Assembly: GCF_014216315.1 (NCBI RefSeq)
Contig: NZ_CP045702.1
Location: 7,254,001 to 7,318,000, forward strand
Direction of reading: 5' to 3'
Length of the DNA stretch: 64,000 nt
Source: Streptomyces finlayi
Lineage (GTDB): Bacteria > Actinomycetota > Actinomycetes > Streptomycetales > Streptomycetaceae
In this document: positions 26,115 through 34,478 of the stretch, piece by piece
How the letters are laid out: the number at the start of each line of letters is the position of its first letter
How positions within the stretch are numbered: the stretch's first letter is position 1
The notes under the pieces: model-generated
Databases searched by the model: none
What the model was told of the DNA's origin: nothing
What the model saw: only the letters and a program-made list of their open reading frames with translations
Translations under genes and position numbers: made by a program

Positions 26115-28376
26115 ATGGCGGAGACCAGGCTGATCCAGAGCCGGTACCGGCTGCTCGATGTCATCGGGCGCGGGGGCATGGGCGAGGTGTGGCGGGCCCG
26201 CGACGAATCGCTCGGCCGTCAGGTGGCCGTCAAATGCCTCAAACCCCTGGGCTCCCAGCACGACCAGTCGTTCACCCGGATTCTGCGGGAGCGCTTTCGC
26301 CGCGAGGCCCGGGTGGCCGCCGCGCTCCAGCACCGCGGAGTCACCGTCGTCCACGACTTCGGTGAGCACGAAGGCGTCCTCTACCTCGTCATGGAACTCC
26401 TCGACGGGCGCAACCTCAGCCAGCTCCTGGAGGACAACAAGCAGCACCCGCTGCCCGTGCCCGAGGTCGTCGACATCGCCGAGCAGGTCGCCGACGCCCT
26501 GGGTTACACCCATCAGCAGGGCATCGTGCACCGGGACCTCAAGCCCGCCAACATCATGCGCCTCGCCGACGGCACGGTGAAGATCTGCGACTTCGGCATA
26601 GCACGCCTCGGCCACGACATCGGTTTCACCTCACGTCTCACCGGCACCGGCATCGCCATGGGCACCCCGCACTACATGTCGCCGGAACAGATCAGCGGGG
26701 GCGACGTCGACCACCGCAGCGACCTGTACTCGCTGGGCTGTGTGCTGTACGAGATCGCCACCGGCGTGCCGCCGTTCGACCTGGACGATGCCTGGGCCGT
26801 CCTCGTCGGACACCGGGACACCCAGCCCCAGCCGCTGCGCAGCCACCGCGCGGAACTCCCCGGCTTCTTCGACCAGGTCGTCCTGGACCTGCTGGCCAAG
26901 GCTCCGGGTGAACGCCCCGTCGACGCGGGCGACCTGCGCCGACGCATCCTCCACGGACGTACCGGCGAACAGCCACAGGCCTACGGGCACGTCCGCCTCG
27001 CACCTCCTGTCCTCGTCGAGCACCCTGCCGGCACCCACCCGCCGAGACTCCCGTCCTGGACCCGCGACATGACCACGGGTCACAAGGCGACCGGCACGGC
27101 GGCCGCCGGCTTCCCGCTGCCCGACCACTCGGCGGGCCTGACCGGCGAGTGGACGACCGGCACCGACCTGCGTGCCCTCCCCGGTTCCTTCCCCGCCGTC
27201 CGCGGCGAACGGCCCACCCCCTCGCCGGAACTGCTGTCCACCCTCGCCAACCGCCACAGCGCCGGCCTGAACCTGGGACGCCTCGGCCACTGGGAGGAGG
27301 CAGGCGAGGTGCACCGCGCGGTCGCCGCCGAACGCGCACACGCGCTGGGCCCCGACCACCCGGACACGCTCGCCAGCCGTTACGAGGTCGGGTTCACCCT
27401 CAGCCGGACCGGCCGTGCGGCCGACGCCCTGCGGGAGTTCGGCCGGGTCGCCGACGGCCGCGAACGCGCCCTCGGCCCCGACCATCCGGAGACCCTCGCG
27501 GCCAGGCAGGAAACGGCGTACGTCCTGGGTCAGCTCGGCCGGCACTTCGAAGCCCACCAGGTGTACGCCGTCGTGCTCGCGTCCCGCGAGCGCACCATGG
27601 GGCGCGACCACCCGGACACCCTGCGCTGCCGTCACAACCTGGCGTTCAACCTGAGCAGGCTCGGGCGCCTGGAGGACTCGTACCGGATGGCGCACGAGGT
27701 GGCGGACGCGCGGAGCCGGCTGCTCGGCGCGACCCACCCGGACACGCTCGTCACCCGCTACGAAGTGGCGTACACCCTGGGCCGGCTGGGGCGCTGGGAG
27801 GAGGCCCTGCGCGCGTACGGCGAGGTCGCGCAGGCCCGCGCGACCTCGCTCGGCTCCGACCATCCGGAGACGCTCTCCGCGCGCTACGAGGTCGGTGTGA
27901 GCCTCGGCCGGCTGGGACGCAGCGCGGAGGCACTGGAGCTGTACCGCGCTCTCGTCGACGACCGCACGCGGGTCAGCGGGCCGGCCGACGCCGAAACGCT
28001 GCGCGCCCGCCACGGGCTCGGCGTCAATCTGGGGCGGATGGCCCGCTGGGAGGAGGCCCTGACCACAGCGCGCGAGGTGTGCGCGATCCGCGAGCGGACC
28101 CTCGGCCCCGACCACCCCGACACGCTCGTCAGCCGGCGCGAGATCGCCGTCGGCCTCGGCTGGCTCGGCCGCTGGGCCGACGCGCTCACCGTCTACCGCC
28201 AGGTCGCCGAGGCCAGGACGCGGGTGCTCGGCGCCGACCACCCGGACGCGCTCGCCAGCCGCAACGACGAGGCGCACTGCCTGGAGCAGCTGGGCCGGGG
28301 CACCGAGGCCGTCGAGCTGTACCGGCAGGTCGCCACGTTGCGGCAACAGCGCGGGGCGCCCTCTGGTCAGGGCTGA
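26115..28376 (+). CDS. Ser/Thr protein kinase with nine tandem TPR-like units
   Basis: Protein of 753 residues without a membrane segment. Residues 12-275 form a Hanks-type kinase: GRGGMGEVW (P-loop), VAVKCLK (catalytic Lys), HRDLKPANIM (catalytic Asp) and CDFGIARLG (DFG). A Pro-rich linker (about 300-370) leads to nine repeats of 42 residues, each of the form HPDTLASRYEVGFTLSRTGR followed by a second helix ending in ALGPD, as in kinesin-light-chain-type TPRs. These bind peptides or partner proteins, so the kinase is probably recruited through them. This design is seen in other Streptomyces kinases. The substrate is unknown. Confidence 0.93.
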   Translation: MAETRLIQSRYRLLDVIGRGGMGEVWRARDESLGRQVAVKCLKPLGSQHDQSFTRILRERFRREARVAAALQHRGVTVVHDFGEHEGVLYLVMELLDGRNLSQLLEDNKQHPLPVPEVVDIAEQVADALGYTHQQGIVHRDLKPANIMRLADGTVKICDFGIARLGHDIGFTSRLTGTGIAMGTPHYMSPEQISGGDVDHRSDLYSLGCVLYEIATGVPPFDLDDAWAVLVGHRDTQPQPLRSHRAELPGFFDQVVLDLLAKAPGERPVDAGDLRRRILHGRTGEQPQAYGHVRLAPPVLVEHPAGTHPPRLPSWTRDMTTGHKATGTAAAGFPLPDHSAGLTGEWTTGTDLRALPGSFPAVRGERPTPSPELLSTLANRHSAGLNLGRLGHWEEAGEVHRAVAAERAHALGPDHPDTLASRYEVGFTLSRTGRAADALREFGRVADGRERALGPDHPETLAARQETAYVLGQLGRHFEAHQVYAVVLASRERTMGRDHPDTLRCRHNLAFNLSRLGRLEDSYRMAHEVADARSRLLGATHPDTLVTRYEVAYTLGRLGRWEEALRAYGEVAQARATSLGSDHPETLSARYEVGVSLGRLGRSAEALELYRALVDDRTRVSGPADAETLRARHGLGVNLGRMARWEEALTTAREVCAIRERTLGPDHPDTLVSRREIAVGLGWLGRWADALTVYRQVAEARTRVLGADHPDALASRNDEAHCLEQLGRGTEAVELYRQVATLRQQRGAPSGQG

Positions 28377-28398
28377 TCGTGGCGTGTTACGAAGGTGC

Positions 28399-29958
28399 AT
28401 GCCCGAACAGGACGCGCCCGCGCAGTACCGCTACGACGCCGTGATCGTGGGCGGCGGCCACAACGGTCTGGTCGCCGCCGCCTATCTCGCCCGCGCCGGA
28501 CAGTCCGTCCTCGTACTGGAGCGCCTGGGGACCACCGGGGGAGCGGCCGTCTCGACCCGCCCCTTCGCCGGGGTCGACGCCCGGTTGTCCCGGTACTCGT
28601 ACCTGGTCTCCCTGCTGCCCCGGAAGATCGTCCAGGATCTGGGCCTCGCCTTCGCCGTACGCAGACGGACCGTCTCCTCCTACACCCCGGCCGTCCGTAA
28701 CGGCCGGCCCACCGGGCTGCTCGTCGGCGGCGACGGCACCCGGGACTCCTTCGCCGCCCTCACCGGCGGGGACCGGGAGTACGAGGCGTGGCAGCGCTTC
28801 TACGCCATGACGGGCCGGGTCGCCGAGCGGGTGTTCCCGACGCTCACCGAGCCGCTGCCCTCCCGCGAGGCACTACGGGGCCGGATCGGCGATCCGGACG
28901 CCTGGCGGATGCTGTTCGAGGAGCCCATCGGCATCGCCGTCGAGGAGAACTTCACCGACGACCTCGTACGCGGAGTGGTGCTCACGGACGCCCTGATCGG
29001 CACCTTCGCCGACGCGCACGATTCCTCCTTGGCGCAGAACCGGTGCTTCCTCTACCACGTGATCGGCGGCGGCACCGGCGACTGGGACGTGCCGGTGGGC
29101 GGCATGGGTGCGCTGACCGACGCGCTCGCCCGCGCCGCCCGGGAGGCGGGCGCCGAGATCAGGCCGCTGCACGAGGTGACCCGCATCGAGACCGACGGGA
29201 CACACGCCGAGGTCACCGTGCGGTCGTCCGGCACGCAGCAGGTCATCGGCGCCCGGCGGGTCCTCGTCAACGCCTCGCCGCAGGCCCTCGCCGCGCTCCT
29301 CGGCGAGGAGCCGCCCGCCCCGGCGGAGGGTGCGCAGCTGAAGGTCAACATGCTGCTCACGAGGCTGCCCCGGCTGCGGGACCGCACCGTCGACCCGAGG
29401 CACGCGTTCGCGGGAACGTTCCACATCGCCGAGGGGTACGGACAGCTCGCCGACGCCTACCGGGACGCCGCGCGGGGCCGGCTGCCCACCGCGCCGCCAT
29501 CCGAGATCTACTGCCACTCGCTGACCGACCCGTCGATCCTCGCCCCGGACCTGGCGGCCCGCGGCTACCAGACCCTCACGCTCTTCGGTCTGCACACCCC
29601 CGCCCGGCTCTTCACCGCCGACAACGACGCGGCACGCGCCGAGCTGCTCCAGGCCACCCTCGCCGAACTCGACACCCATCTGGACGAACCGATCGCCGGC
29701 TGTCTCGCCCTGGACGCGCACGGGGCACCCTGCATCGAGGCGAAGACCCCGGTCGATCTCGAACGGGACCTGCGGCTGCCCGGCGGCCACATCTTCCACC
29801 GGGACCTGGCCTTCCCCTACGCGACGGAATCCACCGGCCGCTGGGGAGTCGAGACCGCGCACGCCAACGTGCTGCTCTGCGGAGCGGGCGCGGTGCGCGG
29901 AGGCGGGGTCAGCGGGGTCCCCGGCCACAACGCCGCGATGGCGGCGCTGGGCCGGTGA
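28399..29958 (+). CDS. Phytoene desaturase-like FAD-dependent oxidoreductase
   Basis: Protein of 519 residues of the CrtI/NAD(P)-FAD oxidoreductase family. The ADP-binding motif VIVGGGHNGLVAAAYLARAG is at residues 11-30, GTTGGAAVSTRPFAG follows, and the C-terminal FAD segment is VLLCGAGAVRGGGVSGVPGHNAAMAAL. Members desaturate or isomerise carotenoids, or act on other polyenes. No carotenoid synthase or cyclase gene is near, so this may be one of the many CrtI-like enzymes of unknown substrate. The gene starts 22 nt after the kinase stop and probably shares its transcript. Confidence 0.8.
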   Translation: MPEQDAPAQYRYDAVIVGGGHNGLVAAAYLARAGQSVLVLERLGTTGGAAVSTRPFAGVDARLSRYSYLVSLLPRKIVQDLGLAFAVRRRTVSSYTPAVRNGRPTGLLVGGDGTRDSFAALTGGDREYEAWQRFYAMTGRVAERVFPTLTEPLPSREALRGRIGDPDAWRMLFEEPIGIAVEENFTDDLVRGVVLTDALIGTFADAHDSSLAQNRCFLYHVIGGGTGDWDVPVGGMGALTDALARAAREAGAEIRPLHEVTRIETDGTHAEVTVRSSGTQQVIGARRVLVNASPQALAALLGEEPPAPAEGAQLKVNMLLTRLPRLRDRTVDPRHAFAGTFHIAEGYGQLADAYRDAARGRLPTAPPSEIYCHSLTDPSILAPDLAARGYQTLTLFGLHTPARLFTADNDAARAELLQATLAELDTHLDEPIAGCLALDAHGAPCIEAKTPVDLERDLRLPGGHIFHRDLAFPYATESTGRWGVETAHANVLLCGAGAVRGGGVSGVPGHNAAMAALGR

Positions 29959-29981
29959 CCGTCACCCGCCACCGAACCGGG

Positions 29982-30725
29982 CTACCGGCCGAACACGCCG
30001 CGCAGCGCCGCCGTCTTGCGCGGCAGGTCGTACTCCGCCCAGCACCGCGTTGACGGCGACGACGGTGGAGATCCACACCCGGTTGGCGCCGGTCGCGATC
30101 TGCGGGTCGGCGCGCCACAGGTTGGGGTCGGGCGTGTAGTGGCGGACGGCGGTGGTGATCCTGGAGAGGCGTTCCGCGCCGAGGGTGTCGTACAGGAGCA
30201 CCGCGGCGTCGTTGAGCGCGAGCGCCGAGCCGATCTCCCAGTCCCAGTCTTTGTCGAAGCGGGTGTGCGCGGGTCCGTAGCGGTGCGTCAGCATCCAGTC
30301 GATGCAGGCCAGCAGGAGATCGCGCAGAGCCGTGTCGGCGTACTGCGGGGTTCCGGGGACGGCCCACGCGGTCGCGATCGTGGCGAGTCGCTTGAACGAC
30401 GTCGTGACGTGATTCGAGAGTGTGGTGCTGGTCAGGTCGGGGAAGAGCCCGTCGGCGGCGGCCGGGCCGAGGCCCTCCGCGGCGCTGGCCGCGGCCCGGC
30501 CGATCCGGGCGGCGGCCGCGGCGATCCGCGGGTCGCTCAGGTCGAGTCCGGGACCGCCGGTGAGCAGCGTGTGCCAGCGGCCGCGCAGCGCCGCGGCATC
30601 CCCGGCGGCCGCGTGCGTGGTGCCCGCGGCGAGGGTGACGGCAGGGCGACGGCCGCGCCGAGAGCGGCCGCGGTGGCCAGGACGGTACGCCGGGAGGTGG
30701 CTGGATTACTGATGGTGGCCCTCAC
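29982..30725 (-). pseudogene. Truncated, frameshifted polysaccharide lyase family 8 remnant
   Basis: The leader MRATISNPATSRRTVLATAA (Tat-type) starts at GTG 30725, overlapping the SGNH gene stop as GTGA. Around 30639 one base is missing relative to an intact frame. The continuing frame reads LRGRWHTLLTGG, then SNHVTTSFKRLATIATAWA, and on through FDKDWDWEIGSALALNDAAVLL to WISTVVAVNAVLGG. This is the N-terminal alpha/alpha-toroid of hyaluronate, chondroitin or xanthan lyases. The catalytic His-Tyr part and the whole C-terminal beta region, more than 500 residues, are gone. A tail, WAEYDLPRKTAALRGVFGR then stop, reads in another frame to 29982 and may be the end of a different gene. Confidence 0.75.
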
Positions 30726-31876
30726 AGGAGGTGTCGGCGGTTGACGGCCGCGGCGAGCGCGGTATGACCGGAGGGGCTGGGGTGCAGGCCGTCACCGCTG
30801 TCGTGTGCGGGCAGCAGGCGCGAAGGCCGCCCGGGATCACGCAGCGCGGTGTCGAAGTCCGCGACGGCGTCGAAGACCCGGCCGGTGCGTACCGTGCGGT
30901 TGACCTGCCGCCGGACGGCGTCGAGCTCCGGCGTCCAGCGGACCCAGCCCTCGAACGGGGCGATGGTGGCGCCGACGATCCGCAGCCCGGCGTTGCGGGC
31001 CCGCAGCACCAGTTGCCGGTAGCCGGCGAGGTAGAGCGCCGGGTCGGTCTGGCTGGGCGGCTGCTGGAGGTCGTTGACACCCAGGTGGACGAGGACGGTC
31101 CGCAGGCCCCGCAGGGAGAGGACGTCCCTGTCGAAGCGGGCCTGCCCGCCGGGCCCGAACCGGGTGTCGTTCAGCAGCAGCCGGTTGCCGCTGATCCCCA
31201 GGTTGGCGACGGCCGATCCGGGCAGCCGCCGGGCGAGTTGGTCGGGCCAGCGCAGATCGGCGTCGTCGGGGGTGCCGACGCCCTCGGCGATGGAGTCACC
31301 GAGCACGGCCAGGACAGGCCCCTCGGCGCCCGTCGTCTCGACGCCCGTCAGGAGGAACACGGACTTCGTGCGCACCCCGTCGACCGTGTGCGAGGCGTGC
31401 GTGTTGCGGTGGAAGGACAGGGGACCCGTGGGGCCCGGCAGCCGGGTCTCCACCGACAGCCGCGCACCTTCGGAGACCCGTAGCCCCTCGACCGGGTCAC
31501 TTGTCAGGGAGGCGCCCGCGGCCATCCATCCCCGGGGCCGGCCGTCGAAGGTCACGGGGCGCCCGCCCGCCGTCACCGGACCGACCAGAATCGGCACGGC
31601 CCCGAAGGCGTTCCCGTACCGCAGCCGGACCTGGCCGCCCGCCGACAGCCGGACCACGGCCGTGTGGACGCCGTCCGTCAGGCCCGCGCTCGCCACCGTG
31701 TCGCTCGCCGTCGGCGCGGTCTGCACCGTCGCCCAGGACGTGGTCCAGCGCGAGGCGGGAGCGCCCGTACGTTCCGCCGCCCGGGCACCGGGAGCGGCCA
31801 CGGCGACCGCCGCCACTCCGGCCATTCCCGCCGCCGCCGTCAGGATCCCGCGTCTCGCGGGGCTCCGGCCGGTCAC
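30722..31876 (-). CDS. Secreted SGNH/GDSL hydrolase (Tat signal)
   Basis: About 384 residues. The N-terminal RSPARRGILTAAAGMAG is a Tat-type leader. The SGNH domain has block I VLAVLGDSIAEGVG (nucleophile Ser), Gly and Asn blocks (NLGISGNR and HLGVNDLQ), and block V DGLHPSPSGH (Asp-His). An N-terminal beta-sandwich (about residues 45-150) precedes it, as in rhamnogalacturonan or sugar O-acetyl esterases. The start is GTG 31876, overlapping the upstream stop as GTGA; GTG 31885 is possible. In an operon of polysaccharide-acting enzymes it probably deacetylates the glycan. Confidence 0.85.
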   Translation of the reverse strand: MTGRSPARRGILTAAAGMAGVAAVAVAAPGARAAERTGAPASRWTTSWATVQTAPTASDTVASAGLTDGVHTAVVRLSAGGQVRLRYGNAFGAVPILVGPVTAGGRPVTFDGRPRGWMAAGASLTSDPVEGLRVSEGARLSVETRLPGPTGPLSFHRNTHASHTVDGVRTKSVFLLTGVETTGAEGPVLAVLGDSIAEGVGTPDDADLRWPDQLARRLPGSAVANLGISGNRLLLNDTRFGPGGQARFDRDVLSLRGLRTVLVHLGVNDLQQPPSQTDPALYLAGYRQLVLRARNAGLRIVGATIAPFEGWVRWTPELDAVRRQVNRTVRTGRVFDAVADFDTALRDPGRPSRLLPAHDSGDGLHPSPSGHTALAAAVNRRHLL

Positions 31877-33108
31877 CGCGGACACGCACCGGTCGGGTCG
31901 TACTCGCTCGCGTACGTGCCCACCGCGTCGCCCCCGGTGTTGCCGCTCATCGTGTTGGTGCACACCGGGCCCTGCGGGGTGCGCATGAACTTGACGCCGC
32001 CGCCCGCGTTCCCGGTGACGGTGTTTCCGTAGACGCTGGTGCCGATGCCGTCGGTGGCGGTGTCACCACCGAGCCGGACACCCGCGCCGACGTTTCCGTA
32101 CACCGTGCTGCGGCGGAAGACGTTGCCGCTGCCGCGCGCGTCGAGCCCACCCGAGCCGGCGTCCCTCTGGCCGGTGCAGTCGTTGTACTCGACGTAGTTG
32201 TTGGTCGAGTTCTCCTTGACGTCGGCACAGTCGTTGCCTTGTGTGTCGATCGTGTTGTGGTGGATGCGGTTGTTCCGGCTGACGTCGGCCGCCGCGTCCG
32301 GGGCCCCGTTGGCGCCCTGCTGTGCGGGCGCCGTACCGAGGTAGACGCCCTCCCCGTATCTGCCGCCCCCGGCGAACTTGAAGTCGGCCACTCCGCAGGT
32401 GCTGATCGTGTTGTCGTTCACCTCCGCGCCGGTGACGAGATAGCGCAGCCGCAGACATTCGTCGGCGGCGTTCTTGAGGGTCATACCGGTCACGCGGAGT
32501 GCGCCCACACCGTTATCTGGAGTCGTGCTCATGACATGGATGAGCTTGAGGCGGTAGCCCGACACGTCCGTGGACGAACCGTGCGGCCCGTCCACGGTGA
32601 AGCCGCTCAGTGTCGTCGAGTCCTGGATGATCCGGGGCCCGCCCGCACCCTTGACCACAGCGTTGGACGGGCCGGTGAGCGTGACCCCGGCCCGCCTGGT
32701 CACCACATCCTGCCGGTAGGTGCCCGCCGCGAGATTCACGACCGCGCCCGTCGGGGCCACGTCCATCGCCTTCTGGATCGTGGCGAACGGGGCGCCCGCC
32801 GACGTACCCGCGTGGGCGTCGCTGCCGGACGGGGAGACGTAGTACGCCGTCGCCGTCCCGGCAGCGATGGAGGGGACGGGGAAGGCGAGCGGCGCTAGGT
32901 CCTGTCTGGAGTTCCCCCGCGGCGTCGCGGCGTCCGGCACCGCCGCCTCCGGCGTTGTCGTCAGTCGCGAGGGCTCCGCCATCGCTCCCTCCTCCGCCTT
33001 GGATTCGACGGCACCGGACGCCGCTCCTTCTCCCGCGCTGGAACTCCAGACAGGACCTAGGACGGCGGCCAGCGCGGTGGCGAGCACGGTGAACGGGTGA
33101 TGCCTCAT
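31873..33108 (-). CDS. Secreted right-handed beta-helix protein (lyase-like)
   Basis: Protein of 411 residues. The signal peptide MRHHPFTVLATALAAVLG is followed by an Ala/Glu-rich linker and then parallel beta-helix coils from about residue 90 (YYVSPSGSDAHAGTSAGAPFATIQKAMDVA, a DUF1565-like cap). Successive rungs follow: NDNTISTCGVADFKF, NRIHHNTIDTQGNDCADVKENSTNN, NVFRRSTVYGNVG and TSVYGNTVTGNAGGGVKF. Chondroitinase-B, alginate or pectate lyase-like folds are typical. AGGAGG is 8 nt before ATG 33108. It lies between the heparinase remnant and the SGNH hydrolase and looks intact. Confidence 0.82.
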   Translation of the reverse strand: MRHHPFTVLATALAAVLGPVWSSSAGEGAASGAVESKAEEGAMAEPSRLTTTPEAAVPDAATPRGNSRQDLAPLAFPVPSIAAGTATAYYVSPSGSDAHAGTSAGAPFATIQKAMDVAPTGAVVNLAAGTYRQDVVTRRAGVTLTGPSNAVVKGAGGPRIIQDSTTLSGFTVDGPHGSSTDVSGYRLKLIHVMSTTPDNGVGALRVTGMTLKNAADECLRLRYLVTGAEVNDNTISTCGVADFKFAGGGRYGEGVYLGTAPAQQGANGAPDAAADVSRNNRIHHNTIDTQGNDCADVKENSTNNYVEYNDCTGQRDAGSGGLDARGSGNVFRRSTVYGNVGAGVRLGGDTATDGIGTSVYGNTVTGNAGGGVKFMRTPQGPVCTNTMSGNTGGDAVGTYASEYDPTGACPR

Positions 33109-33189
33109 GGGGGTGTGCCTCCTGGGATCTGCGAAGGACAGAGCGAGCAGTACGGGGATGCTGGGGCCGAGAAGCAGGGGCCCCAGCGG

Positions 33190-34475
33190 TACGAGGCGTG
33201 GGCATCGACGGTCCCGGTACGGATACGGCGTACGACGGGGAGAGCAGCACGGTCTCCTCCCCGCCCTCGAAGGTGACACCGTGACCTTCCCCGCAGCGGA
33301 CCTGTTCTGTCCGGCATGACGCGCCGGGCGTGATCGCGGTGAGGAAGTGGGCCTCCGATGACCTGGCGGTCGTCGCGCGCAGCGTGTGCAGCGTGCGGGT
33401 GAGACGCAGCTCCGGTGTGCTGGACGTCGGGTTGGCCTCCACCTCCGTGACCTCGGAGACGGCCGTTGCGCCGGGCGGCGCGAACTGATGGACCCGGGCG
33501 ACGGCCGCGCCCGTACGGATCAGCCGGGTGCCGTCGGCCCCGGCCTCGGTGGGCCGGTCGGTCTGGAGCAGGAACGTCCACTCCCGGCCCTCGTCGGCCC
33601 CGGCGAGATCCATCAGCACCAGCCGCCCGGACGGGCTGAACACCAGGGACCGGCCGAGACGGCGGACCCCCAGAGCCGGGTCGTACATCGCGGCGATCTC
33701 GGCGGTGGAGTGCGCCCACCCGCCCTCGGCGTCGACGAGGACATCGCGCTGCCTGGCCTGCCGCTGGAACGGGATGTCCTTGTAGACGTGGTAGCGGTCC
33801 TCGTCCGCGTACCCCGGCCGTCGACCAGCAGCAGATTGTGGTGGGCGGCCCGCTTGCGGTTGCTGTACCCCTCGTCCACCGCGAGGAACGCACCCTGCGA
33901 CACCAGCACGAACGAGCCCGAATCCGGATGGTGGTGCCCTTGGTTCAAGGTCTCCCAGCCCAGCTCCGCCCGGTGCTTCTCCGCGGTCTCCCAGGCCCGG
34001 TGCCCACCACCGGGACTCGCCTTGAACGACACCATCGTGGCGTCGTCGTCCCAGCCGGTCCTGGCCGCCAGCAGCCCCAGGTCCGGGAAGAACGCCCGCG
34101 TCTCGGTGGGACGCGCGGCCGGCACCGACGGGTCGTACCAGAGGTACTCCAGATACGCCTGAGGCAGGATTCCCGGCCGCACCCCGCTCTCGGCCGCTTC
34201 CTGCCACGGGAGTTCGCCCGAGGCCAGGTCACCCATCCACTGGGCCTCCGCGATGCCGTACTGCGCGGCCAGCCGGTAGTAGAGCCCGGCGCTGTGACCG
34301 CTGCGCCGGTCATGACAGTCGCCGTGGTCGATGTTGAAGGCGAAGCCCGGAGCCGTCCGGTGCAGCCGGTAGCGGAACGAGCCCCGGAGCGTGAACGGGT
34401 GGCGTGAAGCGCGGGCCCGCCCGGCGAACCGCTCCGGCCTCGGTCGCCGGACGGGCCTGATGGAGGCCTGCCGCG
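33190..34475 (-). pseudogene. Heparinase II/III-like protein, N-truncated and frameshifted
   Basis: Right after the serine-hydrolase stop, one frame reads HPFTLRGSFRYRLH, then GLYYRLAAQYGIAEAQWMGD, HHHPDSGSFVLVSQGAFLAVDEGY and AAHHNLLLVDGRG. At about 33813 a single base is missing, in a GGCCGGGG context. The next frame continues with YADEDRYHVYKDIPFQRQ and DVLVDAEGGWAHSTAEIAAMYDP. This is the C-terminal half (end of the alpha/alpha-barrel plus the beta-sandwich) of a heparinase II/III family lyase. The N-terminal several hundred residues and a start codon are absent. It is not expected to make an active enzyme. It sits in the same operon as a similarly broken PL8 lyase. Confidence 0.78.
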
Positions 34476-34478
34476 CTC

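Noticed and set aside
26115..28376. Repeat array in the kinase gene mistaken for CRISPR or satellite DNA
   Set aside because: The period is 126 bp, the repeats encode TPR helices, they vary at synonymous sites, and they stay in frame.
28399..29958. Carotenoid biosynthesis gene cluster
   Set aside because: Only one CrtI-like oxidoreductase is present, with no phytoene synthase, cyclase or GGPP synthase nearby.
33105..33893. Third-frame ORF over the heparinase remnant
   Set aside because: Its translation is Arg/Pro/Ala-rich shadow sequence. Homology runs through the other two frames.
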